Shown: positions 16,034-24,091, numbered from the stretch's first letter. The stretch: 37,835 bases of DNA from CAVVWJ01 sp964475685 (GCA_964475685.1 CAYYXP010000143.1:1-37835); one strand, 5' to 3'. Notes: generated by a model from the letters alone, not told the origin. Numbers and translations: made by a program.

Positions 16034-16534
16034 TCAGCGAGCGGGGGTCGAGAGAGACTTCACGTAGACGATCTGATCGTCGCCGGGCGCGTAGAATTCG
16101 GAGACAACCCCACCCACCCTGTAGCCCCGCGCCTCGTAGAACGCCCGCGTGGGCAGGTAGTCAGGGCGGCCGGAGGTCTCGACCACGACGAGGCGGGCCA
16201 CACCGGCGAGGCGCCGCTCCATCTCCTCCAGAAGCGCGGTGCCGACTCCGGCACCCTGCACCGCCGGGTCCACTGCCATCCAGTAGAGGTCGAAAGTGCC
16301 CACTGTGCAAGGGGTGGGGCCCCAGCAGATCCAGCCGGCGAACCGGCCGTCCACTTCGGCGGCAAGGGCGGCGTAGTCGGGCGAGCCGGACACGGCGGCG
16401 TCGAACACCTCGAGCGCCACGGCCGTCTCGTTCTCCCGGAAGTTGCCGACCCCCCGGGTGATTTCCTCGAGGCGGGTCCGGTCGGCCGCGCGGAGGGTTC
16501 GGAGTACCGGGGAAGCGGTCACCGTGCCGCTCAC
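16034..16534 (-). CDS. GNAT-family N-acetyltransferase
   Basis: The 166-residue protein is a single GNAT domain. The acetyl-CoA pyrophosphate-binding motif is VQGAGVGTALL, preceded by the strand LYWMAVDP and followed by ARLVVVETSG and the terminal TRAFYEARGYRVGG motif. The start is a GTG overlapping the TGA of the ATP-grasp gene by four bases (GTGA), so translation is coupled. It precedes kamA by 14 bases. Lysine aminomutase plus an acetyltransferase is the known AblA/AblB route to N-epsilon-acetyl-beta-lysine, an osmolyte. This protein may play the AblB role, but it is shorter than typical AblB and I cannot show orthology. Acetylation of an ATP-grasp product is the other possibility. Confidence 0.82.
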   Translation of the reverse strand: MSGTVTASPVLRTLRAADRTRLEEITRGVGNFRENETAVALEVFDAAVSGSPDYAALAAEVDGRFAGWICWGPTPCTVGTFDLYWMAVDPAVQGAGVGTALLEEMERRLAGVARLVVVETSGRPDYLPTRAFYEARGYRVGGVVSEFYAPGDDQIVYVKSLSTPAR

Positions 16535-17541
16535 GCGGCGGACACCCCGCTGACGAGGGCGGCGGCGGCCGAGCGACTCTGGGAGCGCATGAGGGCCTCG
16601 TCCACGACCTGCATGACGAGATCGTCATAGCACCAGCCGAAGGCGCGACCCATCCGGGCCAGGCCGGCGTTGCTCGAGAGGTCGGGGCATGGATTGACCT
16701 CGAGCACGTAAGGCTGGCCGTCCTCGTTGACCCGCAGATCCACCCGGCCGTATCCCTCGCCGCTCGACATCTGCATCCAGGCGTCTTTCGCTATCCCCGC
16801 GATCCGCTTTCCCAGCTCCTCGTCGACGGCCGCCGGGCAGATCGGGACGGTGCCCTCGTCTTCCGGGCTGCCGGGGATCCACTTGGCGGCGTAACCCACG
16901 ATCGGCCAGCTCCCCTCGGGCATCCCCTCGAACCGGATTTCCGCGATGGGCAGCATGCGCTTGCCGATGAAGCCGACGTTGAACTCCCGTCCCGCCACGT
17001 ACTCCTGGACCAGCACCTCCTCGAACTGCTCGAGCATGAGGGCGACCCGCCGCTTGAGCGCCCGCTTGGAAGTGCAGACGGCGCCGTTGTCGATGCCGAC
17101 ACTGGCGTCTTCGGCCGCCGGCTTCACGATGGCGGGGAGGGGGAAATCGGCCGGCGTCTTGTTGGCCTGGGCGAGGGTGAAGGTGGGGATCGGGAGTCCG
17201 GCAGCGGCCAGGAGCGTGTTGGCGACGTGCTTCCGGTGGGCGATGGTCGTGGCCCAGTGGCGGCAGCCGGTGAAGGGGACGCCGGTGAGCTCCAGGGTGC
17301 CGACGATGAAATCCTCGAACCGGGCGTGCCCGTTGATGCCCTCACAGAGGTTGAAGACGAGGTCGGAGCGGCGGACGCGGGAAAGCCACCGGAAGTCGCC
17401 GAGACGGACGGCGAGAAGCTCCACCTCATGGCCCCGGCGCCGGAGGACATCCCGGATCTCGTGGACGTTGCCCACCACCGCTGCCACGTCCTGGGGACTC
17501 CACTCATCGCTGCCTGCATCATACAAGATCGCAACACGCAT
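16531..17541 (-). CDS. ATP-grasp ligase, D-Ala-D-Ala-ligase-like (second)
   Basis: The 336-residue protein has the Ddl-like layout. An N-terminal Rossmann lobe includes VFNLCEGINGHARFEDF and LELTGVPFTGC. The ATP-grasp lobe has the ATP-contacting Lys in PAIVKPAAEDASVGID, the EYVAGREFNVG strand and the Mg-binding pair in YVLEVNPCPDL. The glycine/serine loop (GGxSxE) of true D-Ala-D-Ala ligases is absent; the N-terminus reads MRVAILYDAGSDEW. The substrate is therefore probably another amino acid or peptide. Its ATG directly abuts the TGA of the upstream ATP-grasp gene, and its end overlaps the GNAT start. It should form an acyl-phosphate and then an amide bond in the cytoplasm. A role in joining beta-lysine or an acetylated form is inference from context. 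Confidence 0.85.
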   Translation of the reverse strand: MRVAILYDAGSDEWSPQDVAAVVGNVHEIRDVLRRRGHEVELLAVRLGDFRWLSRVRRSDLVFNLCEGINGHARFEDFIVGTLELTGVPFTGCRHWATTIAHRKHVANTLLAAAGLPIPTFTLAQANKTPADFPLPAIVKPAAEDASVGIDNGAVCTSKRALKRRVALMLEQFEEVLVQEYVAGREFNVGFIGKRMLPIAEIRFEGMPEGSWPIVGYAAKWIPGSPEDEGTVPICPAAVDEELGKRIAGIAKDAWMQMSSGEGYGRVDLRVNEDGQPYVLEVNPCPDLSSNAGLARMGRAFGWCYDDLVMQVVDEALMRSQSRSAAAALVSGVSAA

Positions 17542-18645
17542 TCAGGCTACCTCCGCCAGGAGTGATCGTCCGCTGATTCGGCGCCACGCAATATCGGCGA
17601 CGGTGCGGATGAGATTGTCGTAACTGATCCCGGCCGCGCGCGCGGCTTTCGGGAAACAGGAATTGTCCCGCGGGTCCGGCAAAATGCCAGGCAGCGGGTT
17701 CAGTTCGACGACCATCGGGCGATTGGTGGAGTCGCACCGGATGTCGATGCGGCACCAGTCGCGGCATTCCAGCGCGTGATAGGCCGCCAGCGCGGCGGCG
17801 CGGATGTCCTCGGCCAGGGCTTCGGGAATGCGGGCCGGGCACTCGAAGATGTCCAACGGATGGCTCGGCGAGTCCCACAGCCACTTCGCTTCGTAGCCGT
17901 AGATCGGCGGCGCACCCTTGGGCAAGGTATCAAATCGCATGCCCACGATGGGGAGGCAGCGGGCCTCGTGGCCGTTGCCGAGCACCGCCACGGTGAACTC
18001 GGGTCCGGAGAGGTAGGTCTCGATGAGGACGGGCTCGGAATAGGTGGCCAGGAGATTGGAGACCTGCCTGACGAGCTGGGCGCGGGTCTTACAGACGCTC
18101 CGGGCGCTCACGCCCTTGCCGCTGCCCTCGAAGGCGGGCTTCACGAAGAGGGGGAAGGGGAGCTGGACGTCCCGCGCGTCGGCCGGGCTCTTGGCGAGCA
18201 CGAACGGCGCCGTGGGCACGCCGTGGTACGACATCACTTCCTTGGCGCGCCGCTTGTCGAGCGCGAGGCCGAGGGTGAGCGGGTCGGAGGCGTGGCACGG
18301 AATGCCGAGGAACTCGCATATGGCCGGGACGTGACCCTCCCGGTTGGGCCCGTAGAGGCCCTCGGCGACGTTGAAGACGAAGTCCGGCTGAATGAGCGCG
18401 AGGCGGGCGGGGAAGCTGGCGTTGGCCTCGAGGCGGTAGACCTGGCCGACGGCGCCGAGCGCGCGTTCGACCGCGTCTATGGTGGCGGGCTCGTCCCATT
18501 CAGCGTAGAGATCGGGCTGCTGAAGGTCGGCGCGAAGAGACCGACCGGACGGCACGTCGGTGGAAGGGGAGTCGGCGTCTGCCCCGGCTGGGTTAGCCGG
18601 CGCCTCGGGTTTGAGATTGAAGGCTAGTCCGATCCGAACTGCCAA
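17542..18645 (-). CDS. ATP-grasp ligase, D-Ala-D-Ala-ligase-like (first)
   Basis: The 367-residue protein shares the second ligase's plan. Its N-lobe contains PDFVFNVAEGLYGPNREGHV and CEFLGIPCHASDPLTL. The ATP-grasp lobe has PLFVKPAFEGSGKGVS, ETYLSGPEFTVAVLG, and the Mg-binding end MVVELNPLPGI. An insert near residues 12-45 (PEAPANPAGADADSPSTD) is Pro/Ala/Asp-rich and likely a loop. The GGxSxE loop of true Ddl is absent. The start is a TTG at 18645, supported by GAGGA six bases upstream; no ATG in this area fits. It is the first gene of the four-gene operon. Two non-identical ligases in tandem suggest two successive amide bonds, or a heteromeric enzyme. Confidence 0.85.
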   Translation of the reverse strand: MAVRIGLAFNLKPEAPANPAGADADSPSTDVPSGRSLRADLQQPDLYAEWDEPATIDAVERALGAVGQVYRLEANASFPARLALIQPDFVFNVAEGLYGPNREGHVPAICEFLGIPCHASDPLTLGLALDKRRAKEVMSYHGVPTAPFVLAKSPADARDVQLPFPLFVKPAFEGSGKGVSARSVCKTRAQLVRQVSNLLATYSEPVLIETYLSGPEFTVAVLGNGHEARCLPIVGMRFDTLPKGAPPIYGYEAKWLWDSPSHPLDIFECPARIPEALAEDIRAAALAAYHALECRDWCRIDIRCDSTNRPMVVELNPLPGILPDPRDNSCFPKAARAAGISYDNLIRTVADIAWRRISGRSLLAEVA

Positions 18646-18678
18646 AAGGCGTCCTCTACAAAAAAAGGCCGTCCGGGA

Positions 18679-18696
18679 GAGACGAGCCGAGACGAG
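18679..18696. repeat. Tandem GAGACGAG repeat in ligase leader
   Basis: GAGACGAG occurs at 18679-18686 and again at 18689-18696, a ten-base period (one helical turn), in the leader of the ATP-grasp/kamA operon. A run of seven T residues on the minus strand (18660-18666) follows it, next to a weak GC-rich dyad. Protein binding or attenuation is possible. Confidence 0.4.
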
Positions 18697-18716
18697 GTGA
18701 CTTCTTCGACGAAACT

Positions 18717-18745
18717 AAAGTAAGGAAAAGTGTTCAGGTACACAA
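18717..18745 (-). promoter_or_regulatory. Candidate promoter and operator of the ligase/kamA operon
   Basis: On the minus strand TTGTGT (18740-18745) and TACTTT (18717-18722) are 17 bases apart, a weak -35/-10 match in the only AT-rich part of this gap. An imperfect palindrome, GTGTTCAGGTACAC (18730-18743), overlaps the -35 box and spacer and could be a repressor site. The leader to the TTG start would be about 65 bases. Confidence 0.35.
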
Positions 18746-18793
18746 TAGTTTTTTCGGAGGAAGTTGCTGGTGACGGGTTGCGGGCTCTCCGGT

Positions 18794-19546
18794 TCACACC
18801 TTGTGATACTCCACTTTGCCCGCCTCGCTCCCATCAGCCGCTGGATAAATGGTGAAATCGCCGAAGAGCGCGGGCGCCTCGCGCTGCAGCAGGCGGAGGC
18901 AGACGACCGCCATCCGGCGAATCTCCAGCTCCGCGCCCTCGCCGAGGCGGAGCTCCAGCATCGTGCGCCACGCCCGGACGTTGGCGCTCGCGACGATCTT
19001 GACCTCCGTGGCGTTGGGGAGCACGCTGCGCGCTGCCTCGCGCGCCATCTTCCGGCGGTGGACCGCGTCGGCCACCCCGGCGTAGCGGGCCATCAGCCGC
19101 TCCACCGCGGTCACGTAGGCGGCCTGGGCCGCCGCCACCTGGGCGGTCCACTCGGCCTCGAGCTGCCCGTCGCCGATGATTGCGGGCGGCATGACGAACG
19201 CCGCGTGCGACTCGTCCACGTACCGCTGGCTCAGCTGGGACCACCCCCAGCCGGCGCGGTGCCGCACCAGCTCGTGGCTGCAGGAGCGGGAAATCCCCTC
19301 GATCAGGACGACGTACTGGGAGTGCTCGAACACCGATCCGTGCCCCTGCTGCAGGATGTTCCGCAGGTAGTCGGCCGTGGTCCGACCCGCCGGATTGCGC
19401 TGGCTCATGTAGCAGAGCCGTCCCGCGAACTCGGCAAGCCGCTCTCCATCGGTGGCTTCGCCCTTCCAGGAGACCGGCAGATGGCCAGGCTCCAGGAACT
19501 GGGGGCGGGCGATCAGGGTGACGCGGGGTTCGCGGAGGATTTCCAT
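18794..19546 (-). CDS. thyX: FAD-dependent thymidylate synthase ThyX
   Basis: The 250-residue protein makes dTMP from dUMP using methylene-tetrahydrofolate, FAD and NADPH. The family signature RHRX7S is present as RHRAGWGWSQLSQRY; here eight rather than seven residues separate RHR from the conserved Ser. Supporting motifs are HGSVFEHSQYVVLIEG and the late NVRAWRTMLELRLGEGAELEIR region, where nucleotide-binding and FAD residues lie. Length is normal for the family. No thyA is in the window. It is on the same strand as, and 148 bases upstream of, the ligase/kamA operon, but the promoter-like sequence between them suggests separate transcription. Confidence 0.93.
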   Translation of the reverse strand: MEILREPRVTLIARPQFLEPGHLPVSWKGEATDGERLAEFAGRLCYMSQRNPAGRTTADYLRNILQQGHGSVFEHSQYVVLIEGISRSCSHELVRHRAGWGWSQLSQRYVDESHAAFVMPPAIIGDGQLEAEWTAQVAAAQAAYVTAVERLMARYAGVADAVHRRKMAREAARSVLPNATEVKIVASANVRAWRTMLELRLGEGAELEIRRMAVVCLRLLQREAPALFGDFTIYPAADGSEAGKVEYHKV

Positions 19547-19586
19547 GGGCTGTGTACGGGTTCGGGTAGGTAGTCAGTGGACTCGT

Positions 19587-21176
19587 TCACTCTCGGGCCA
19601 GCTCCAGCCGGTTCCGCCCATACCCCGCCTGCCGCTCGATGCGGCGAAGCTCCTGCGCGATGTCGTCGGGAAGGGCGATGGCCCCCGCGCCGACCTTCAG
19701 GTGGCTCAGGGGCGGCTCGCCGGTGGGAAGGATAATGCCGGGATTCAGGATTCCGAGGGGATCGAAGGCCTGCTTCACACGCTCGAAGAGCGCCATGATC
19801 TCGTCGCCGTAGATCCGCCGCAGGAGCCCGGCTCGCAGCCGCCCGTCACCGTGCTCACCCGACGGCGTTCCGCCGAGCCGCACGACCTCGCCGGTGATCT
19901 CCTCCAGGAGGAGGGAGATGCCGGCTTCCCATCCCTGGTCGGTGACCCGGGGGAGGAGGTTCACATGGACGTGGCCGTCTCCGGCGTGGCCGAAGATCAC
20001 CACCGGGACCCCGCGCGCCGAGGCCCGCTCCCGTACCGTGCGGACGTACTCACTCATCCGATCCACCGGAACGCAGGCGTCCTCGATCACCTGGAGCGAC
20101 CGCCGGTCCTCGGGGAGCCCCGCGAGGATGGGGCTGGCCGCGTGCCGGAGGGCCCAGAGCCGTTGGGCCGCGTCCGGGGTGAGGCCCGTATCCACCGCCG
20201 AGGCCAGGGAACGCACCGCCCTGGCTGCCGCGGCGACCACGGCCTTCACCTCGTCCGCCGTCTCCCGCTCCAGCTCGACGAGCAGGACCGCCTCCGCCCC
20301 GCCCTCACCGACGAGCTCCAGGAAAGTCTGGTCGAGCAGCTCGACCGCCGACGGATCGAATCGCAGGAGCGACGTCACGGCTTCGGCCAGCGAGTCGAGT
20401 GACCGGAGCGCGATGCGGAGCCCGCCCCGGCACGGGGGCACCGGATCGAGCCGCCATTCCACCGCGGTCACGACGCCGAGCGTACCTTCGCTCCCGATCA
20501 CCAGGTCGAGCGGGTCTCCCGATGCGAGGTAGGCATCGAGGGCGTAGCCCGAAGAGTTCTTGCGGGTGCGGGGGAAGCGCGACGAGATCTCGTCCGCCGC
20601 CGACCGGATGAGCGGGGCCGTTTCCTCCTCGAAGCGCCGCACGGCGGTAGCGGTGCCGCGGACACCGCGCCGTAGCTCGGTCGCCTCGCCATCGGCGGTC
20701 ACCATCTCCACGGCCTGGACCCAGCGCCGGACGCTGCCGTATCGGACCGACCGGGCCCCGGCGGCATTGGTCGCGACCGCGCCGCCGGCAGTCGCCCAGG
20801 CGGCACTCGACGGATCGGGCGGGAGCCGGAGCCCTGCCTTGCCGGCCTCTCGATCGAGCTCGGCCAGGGGCACGCTGGCGGAGGTTCTCGCGATCCGGCG
20901 CGCGGGGTCGATCTCGAGCCGGCGGGGGAGTCCCGTCAGGTCGAGAACCACGCCGTCGCCCACGTTCCCGCCCCCCATCGCGCTCCCCGCGCCGCGCGGA
21001 ATGAGGCTCACCCGGTGAGCGGCCGCCCAGTGCACGATGGCCGCGACATCGTCGCGACCGACGGGCACGCACACCGCCGCGGGCAGCATGCGATATATCC
21101 CGGCGCCCTCGGCGTACGCGGCGCGCGCGCGCCGATCGGCGCGAAAGACTCCTCGCATGGGCGGGGGCGGCAGCAT
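19587..21176 (-). CDS. FAD-linked oxidase (GlcD / D-lactate dehydrogenase-like)
   Basis: The 529-residue flavoprotein has an N-terminal PCMH-type FAD domain (about 35-220) with PRGAGSAMGGGNVGDGVVLD, SAAWATAGGAVATNAAG and VIGSEGTLGVVT. The FAD-oxidase C domain (about 260-480) carries VVIFGHAGDGHVHVNLLPR and SGEHGDGRLRAGLL, the His-rich motifs that bind metal and the alpha-hydroxy acid. The segment FDPLGILNPGIIL ends the catalytic part. This is the layout of GlcD, D-lactate dehydrogenase and D-2-hydroxyglutarate dehydrogenase; the fused Fe-S domain of some relatives is missing. The exact hydroxy acid is not predictable. ATGs at 21176 and 21158 are both possible. It is followed after 40 bases by thyX and is divergent from the DUF116 gene. 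Confidence 0.85.
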   Translation of the reverse strand: MLPPPPMRGVFRADRRARAAYAEGAGIYRMLPAAVCVPVGRDDVAAIVHWAAAHRVSLIPRGAGSAMGGGNVGDGVVLDLTGLPRRLEIDPARRIARTSASVPLAELDREAGKAGLRLPPDPSSAAWATAGGAVATNAAGARSVRYGSVRRWVQAVEMVTADGEATELRRGVRGTATAVRRFEEETAPLIRSAADEISSRFPRTRKNSSGYALDAYLASGDPLDLVIGSEGTLGVVTAVEWRLDPVPPCRGGLRIALRSLDSLAEAVTSLLRFDPSAVELLDQTFLELVGEGGAEAVLLVELERETADEVKAVVAAAARAVRSLASAVDTGLTPDAAQRLWALRHAASPILAGLPEDRRSLQVIEDACVPVDRMSEYVRTVRERASARGVPVVIFGHAGDGHVHVNLLPRVTDQGWEAGISLLLEEITGEVVRLGGTPSGEHGDGRLRAGLLRRIYGDEIMALFERVKQAFDPLGILNPGIILPTGEPPLSHLKVGAGAIALPDDIAQELRRIERQAGYGRNRLELARE

Positions 21177-21204
21177 GGGGATAAGCTAACTATCTTGTCC
21201 GGGT

Positions 21205-21999
21205 ATGTCGGACACTCCGCGGGCCCAACTCATCCACATCGACGTCGACCGCCGGCTAGGCCACGAGTGGGACGAGTGGGATGGCCGGCCCCTTCCCAAC
21301 CGGGGCGACTTCGATTCCGCGCCGGGCCTCTTCTTCGCCTGGTCGGCGGCCGCGCTCGCGGTCGCGCTGGGGGTGGCCGCCGGGCTCCTCTTCCTGGTGG
21401 CCCCCCGGCTGGCGGGCGTACATCCCCTGCTCGGCCGGGCGCTCTGGACCGGGCTCCTGGTCGCGGGCGCGGTGCTCTGGGCCTGGTGGGGCGTCCTCTT
21501 CCTCTCATATAGGAGCGGAACCGCGCTGCTTCCGGAATCGCTGGCGGAGCGGGGGCCGTTCCTCAGCCTCATGCGCCACACGTCGGGGATCGCCGGGAGG
21601 TTCGGGTGGAGGGATCGGGTGGAGAACGCGGCGGTGAAGGTCTACAACGCCCTCGCGCTCCTCCGCGGCCGAAAAGTGGGCAAGGGAGAACTTCTGCTGC
21701 TCATTCCCCGATGTCTCTCGAAGGAAATGCTGGATGGCGTGCTGGGTGTCGCCGGGAAGTACGGGGTGCCGGTCTTCGTGGCCACGCGTGGGCAGCTGGC
21801 CCGCCGGGTCATTCGCGAGCGGCGGCCCCGCGCCGTAGTGGCGGTGGCGTGCGAGCGGGACATGGTGAGCGGGCTGCACGACGTGGCGGGGAAGGTGCCT
21901 GTTCTCGGGCTCACGATGACGCTGCCGTCCGGCCCCTGCAAGGACGCGCAGATCAACCTCGGGCAACTTGAGGACTGGGTGAGGGCGTACGTGGTGTAG
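21205..21999 (+). CDS. DUF116 membrane protein
   Basis: The 264-residue protein has an acidic soluble start, two membrane helices at about 43-67 (FFAWSAAALAVALGVAAGLLF) and 80-103 (WTGLLVAGAVLWAWWGVLF), then the DUF116 domain. Landmarks of that domain are LIPRCLSKEMLDGV, GKYGVPVFVATRGQLARRVI, AVVAVACERDMVSGL and GPCKD. Three Cys residues (PRC, ACE, GPC) are conserved in the family and may bind a metal or cluster. The function of DUF116 is not established; other members neighbour methionyl-tRNA formyltransferase or lipoate-related genes, which is not the case here. It is the lone plus-strand gene between two minus-strand blocks and ends three bases before a convergent lipoprotein gene. Confidence 0.8.
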   Translation: MSDTPRAQLIHIDVDRRLGHEWDEWDGRPLPNRGDFDSAPGLFFAWSAAALAVALGVAAGLLFLVAPRLAGVHPLLGRALWTGLLVAGAVLWAWWGVLFLSYRSGTALLPESLAERGPFLSLMRHTSGIAGRFGWRDRVENAAVKVYNALALLRGRKVGKGELLLLIPRCLSKEMLDGVLGVAGKYGVPVFVATRGQLARRVIRERRPRAVVAVACERDMVSGLHDVAGKVPVLGLTMTLPSGPCKDAQINLGQLEDWVRAYVV

Positions 22000-22002
22000 G
22001 GC

Positions 22003-22554
22003 CTACTCCTGGTCCGACGGTGCCTCGTCCTCCGGTCCTGCTCCATCGGGTCTCGCCGCGGGCCGCTCCGCGTCCGTCGCGGGCGGCCCGCCGTATTTCT
22101 TGACCATCTCCTGCAACCCGGCGCGCACCTTTGCCGCCACCGGGTGGTCCTTCGGCACCTCGCGATCGAGCTCCCGCTCGGGGAGCGAAGGATCGGCCAG
22201 GGGACGGTATACCGTTTCCACGGTCAGTATCGCGAAGCCAGGCCGGCCGGGGTCGGACCACGCCCGCACCCTCACGACTCCGGTACCGAGGGGGCGCCGG
22301 GTTGACGGCTCCCCGGTGGTCGGATCGAACCAGAGGCTTTCGATGAATCCATCCCGCAGCTCGACCCGGGCGGCGGGAATCGAGTCGCTCTCCATCAACT
22401 CAGCCAAACGACGTGTCGCCTCCTCCTGGGAGAGCCGGACCTCGACCACCTCGGCCTCGGGCAGCGGCGTGAAGGAAGGCCGCGTGGTCGCGGGCTGACA
22501 GGCGAGCAGTCCCGGCACCACCAGCGCCAGCGCCCCCGCGGCTCGCATGATCAA
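22003..22554 (-). CDS. Small lipoprotein, unknown function
   Basis: The 183-residue protein has a short lipoprotein signal (RAAGALALVVPGLLAC) and a mature part with a helix (SQEEATRRLAELMESD). A beta-rich core follows (ARVELRDGFIESLWFD, GVVRVRAWSD, FAILTVETVYRPL), then a disordered acidic/Pro tail. I recognise no family. The start ATG overlaps the upstream DUF2231 stop by four bases (ATGA), so the two are coupled. It is the last gene of the long minus-strand run that begins near 28935. Confidence 0.65.
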   Translation of the reverse strand: MIMRAAGALALVVPGLLACQPATTRPSFTPLPEAEVVEVRLSQEEATRRLAELMESDSIPAARVELRDGFIESLWFDPTTGEPSTRRPLGTGVVRVRAWSDPGRPGFAILTVETVYRPLADPSLPERELDREVPKDHPVAAKVRAGLQEMVKKYGGPPATDAERPAARPDGAGPEDEAPSDQE

Positions 22555-23171
22555 TCCCTGTGCGGTGGGGTGGTCGGCGGATGGGTGTGGCCGGTAGATG
22601 CGCCATCGGTGCCCGCGGAATCGGCGGCCGGCACGGGTGCGGCCTCGTCCCCGTCATCGTGCTCATCTCCGTCTGCCTCGCCGCCGTTGTGACGGTGGCC
22701 CTCGGCACGCTCGTGCACCTCGGACTGGAGCACTTCTGTCGGGATGCCGGCCGCATGGTCGAAGACCAGTCGTCCACCCAGCACCGACGTCGCCAGGAGG
22801 GCCGCCACCCCCGCGATCGAGACCAGCAGCGCGAGGTTTCGCTCGCCAGGGCCCATGCGCTTCTCCCGCAGGATCCGCCACAATGCGACGACCGCGAAGG
22901 CGCCGAGGGTGAGGAACGCCAGCGTCTCGTGGCGCTCCATGACCTGGTGCACCGCGTCCCCGTGGGCGACGTGGTCCTCCGCCTCCAGCCCGGACAGCAC
23001 CGCCAACCCGCCGCCCACGGCGCCGACGATCATCGTCCAGTAGCCGGCGGTGCGAAGCGAGGGCCGTTTGGTCAGGGCCGCCAGCACGTCGAAGATCACC
23101 GCCACCAGAAGGAGTGCGGCTGGAAGATCATTCAGTGCCGCATGCAGGCGAGGCCAGTCGTAACCGAACAT
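22551..23171 (-). CDS. DUF2231 membrane protein with His/Asp-rich tail
   Basis: The 206-residue protein has four membrane helices in about residues 1-145, including LPAALLLVAVIFDVLAALT and LALLVSIAGVAALLATSVLGG. This is the DUF2231 pattern, with conserved HAALNDLPAAL at the start. The last 50-60 residues are unusual: HERAEGHRHNGGEADGDEH and similar His/Asp/Glu clusters followed by GHTHPPTT. The tail could chelate zinc, nickel or copper; that is inference. An AGGAG five bases before the ATG supports the start. It is nine bases after the hydroxyacyl-CoA dehydrogenase gene and overlaps the lipoprotein gene downstream. Confidence 0.75.
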   Translation of the reverse strand: MFGYDWPRLHAALNDLPAALLLVAVIFDVLAALTKRPSLRTAGYWTMIVGAVGGGLAVLSGLEAEDHVAHGDAVHQVMERHETLAFLTLGAFAVVALWRILREKRMGPGERNLALLVSIAGVAALLATSVLGGRLVFDHAAGIPTEVLQSEVHERAEGHRHNGGEADGDEHDDGDEAAPVPAADSAGTDGASTGHTHPPTTPPHRD

Positions 23172-23180
23172 GCAATCTCC

Positions 23181-24077
23181 TCAGAGGCCCAGATCGATCG
23201 GGATCGGCGGATCGGAAGCATAATCATAAAAGCCCCGGCCGCTTTTCCGTCCAAAGAGGCCGGCGCCGACCATCCGCCGCAGCAGCGGCGGAGGGGCGTA
23301 CCGGGCCTCCCGGTATTCCTCGAACATGATGTCGGCAATGCGCGCCGTCGTGTCGAGTCCCACGAAGTCGAGGAGGGTCAGCGGGCCCATCGGATGGCCG
23401 CACCCGAGCTGCATGCCGCGGTCGATGTCGGGGATCGAGGCGACCCCATGCTCGAGCGCGCGCACCGCGTCGAGCAGATACGGCACCAGCAGCAGGTTCA
23501 CGATGAACCCCGAGCGATCGCGGGCCACGATCGCCTCCTTCCCCAGCCGGCGCGCGAAGGTCATCACGCGCTCGAAGCTTTCCCGGGACGCCGTCACCGG
23601 CCGCACGACCTCGACCAGCGGCATGAGCGGGACCGGATTGAAGAAATGCAGTCCCACGAACCGGTCGGGCCTTCTGGTGGCGGAGGCCATGGCGCCGATG
23701 GGGAGGCTCGAGGTGTTCGAGGCGAAGATCGTGGGAGCGGGGCACAGAGTATCCAGCTCGGACCAGAGCCGGTTCTTGAGCGCGAGGTCCTCCGTCACCG
23801 CCTCGATCACGATCCCGCACTCCGCGAGCTCGGCGATGTCGGTCGTGAATCGGAGGCGCTCCAGGGCGCCCTCGCGGGCGGACCGGTCCAGCTTCCCCTT
23901 CTCCACCAGCTTGGCGAGCGATTTCTCGATCGAAGCTCTGCCCTTCGCCAGCAATTCCTCGGTCACGTCGCGCACGGTGGTGGGGAACCCGGCGGTGGCC
24001 GCGGCTTGCGCGATGCCGCTGCCCATGAGTCCACACCCCAGGACACCGACGGTGGTGATCTCGTTGATCGGGGCCAT
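23181..24077 (-). CDS. 3-hydroxyacyl-CoA (3-hydroxybutyryl-CoA) dehydrogenase
   Basis: The 298-residue protein is a stand-alone 3-hydroxybutyryl-CoA dehydrogenase. It has the NAD-binding GVLGCGLMGSGIA at 11-23, the SNTSSLPI motif and the catalytic His in GLHFFNPVPLMPLVE. The partner Asn is in DRSGFIVNLLLVPYL, and GCGHPMGPLTLLDFVGLDT is in the C-terminal dimer domain. The length suits the monofunctional enzyme rather than a FadB fusion. With the thiolase gene upstream it could interconvert acetyl-CoA, acetoacetyl-CoA and 3-hydroxybutyryl-CoA. The ATG at 24077 gives the canonical N-terminus; a longer upstream frame overlaps another gene and was rejected. It lies 14 bases after the membrane-protein gene. 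Confidence 0.92.
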   Translation of the reverse strand: MAPINEITTVGVLGCGLMGSGIAQAAATAGFPTTVRDVTEELLAKGRASIEKSLAKLVEKGKLDRSAREGALERLRFTTDIAELAECGIVIEAVTEDLALKNRLWSELDTLCPAPTIFASNTSSLPIGAMASATRRPDRFVGLHFFNPVPLMPLVEVVRPVTASRESFERVMTFARRLGKEAIVARDRSGFIVNLLLVPYLLDAVRALEHGVASIPDIDRGMQLGCGHPMGPLTLLDFVGLDTTARIADIMFEEYREARYAPPPLLRRMVGAGLFGRKSGRGFYDYASDPPIPIDLGL

Positions 24078-24091
24078 GGCGGGGCTCTCTC

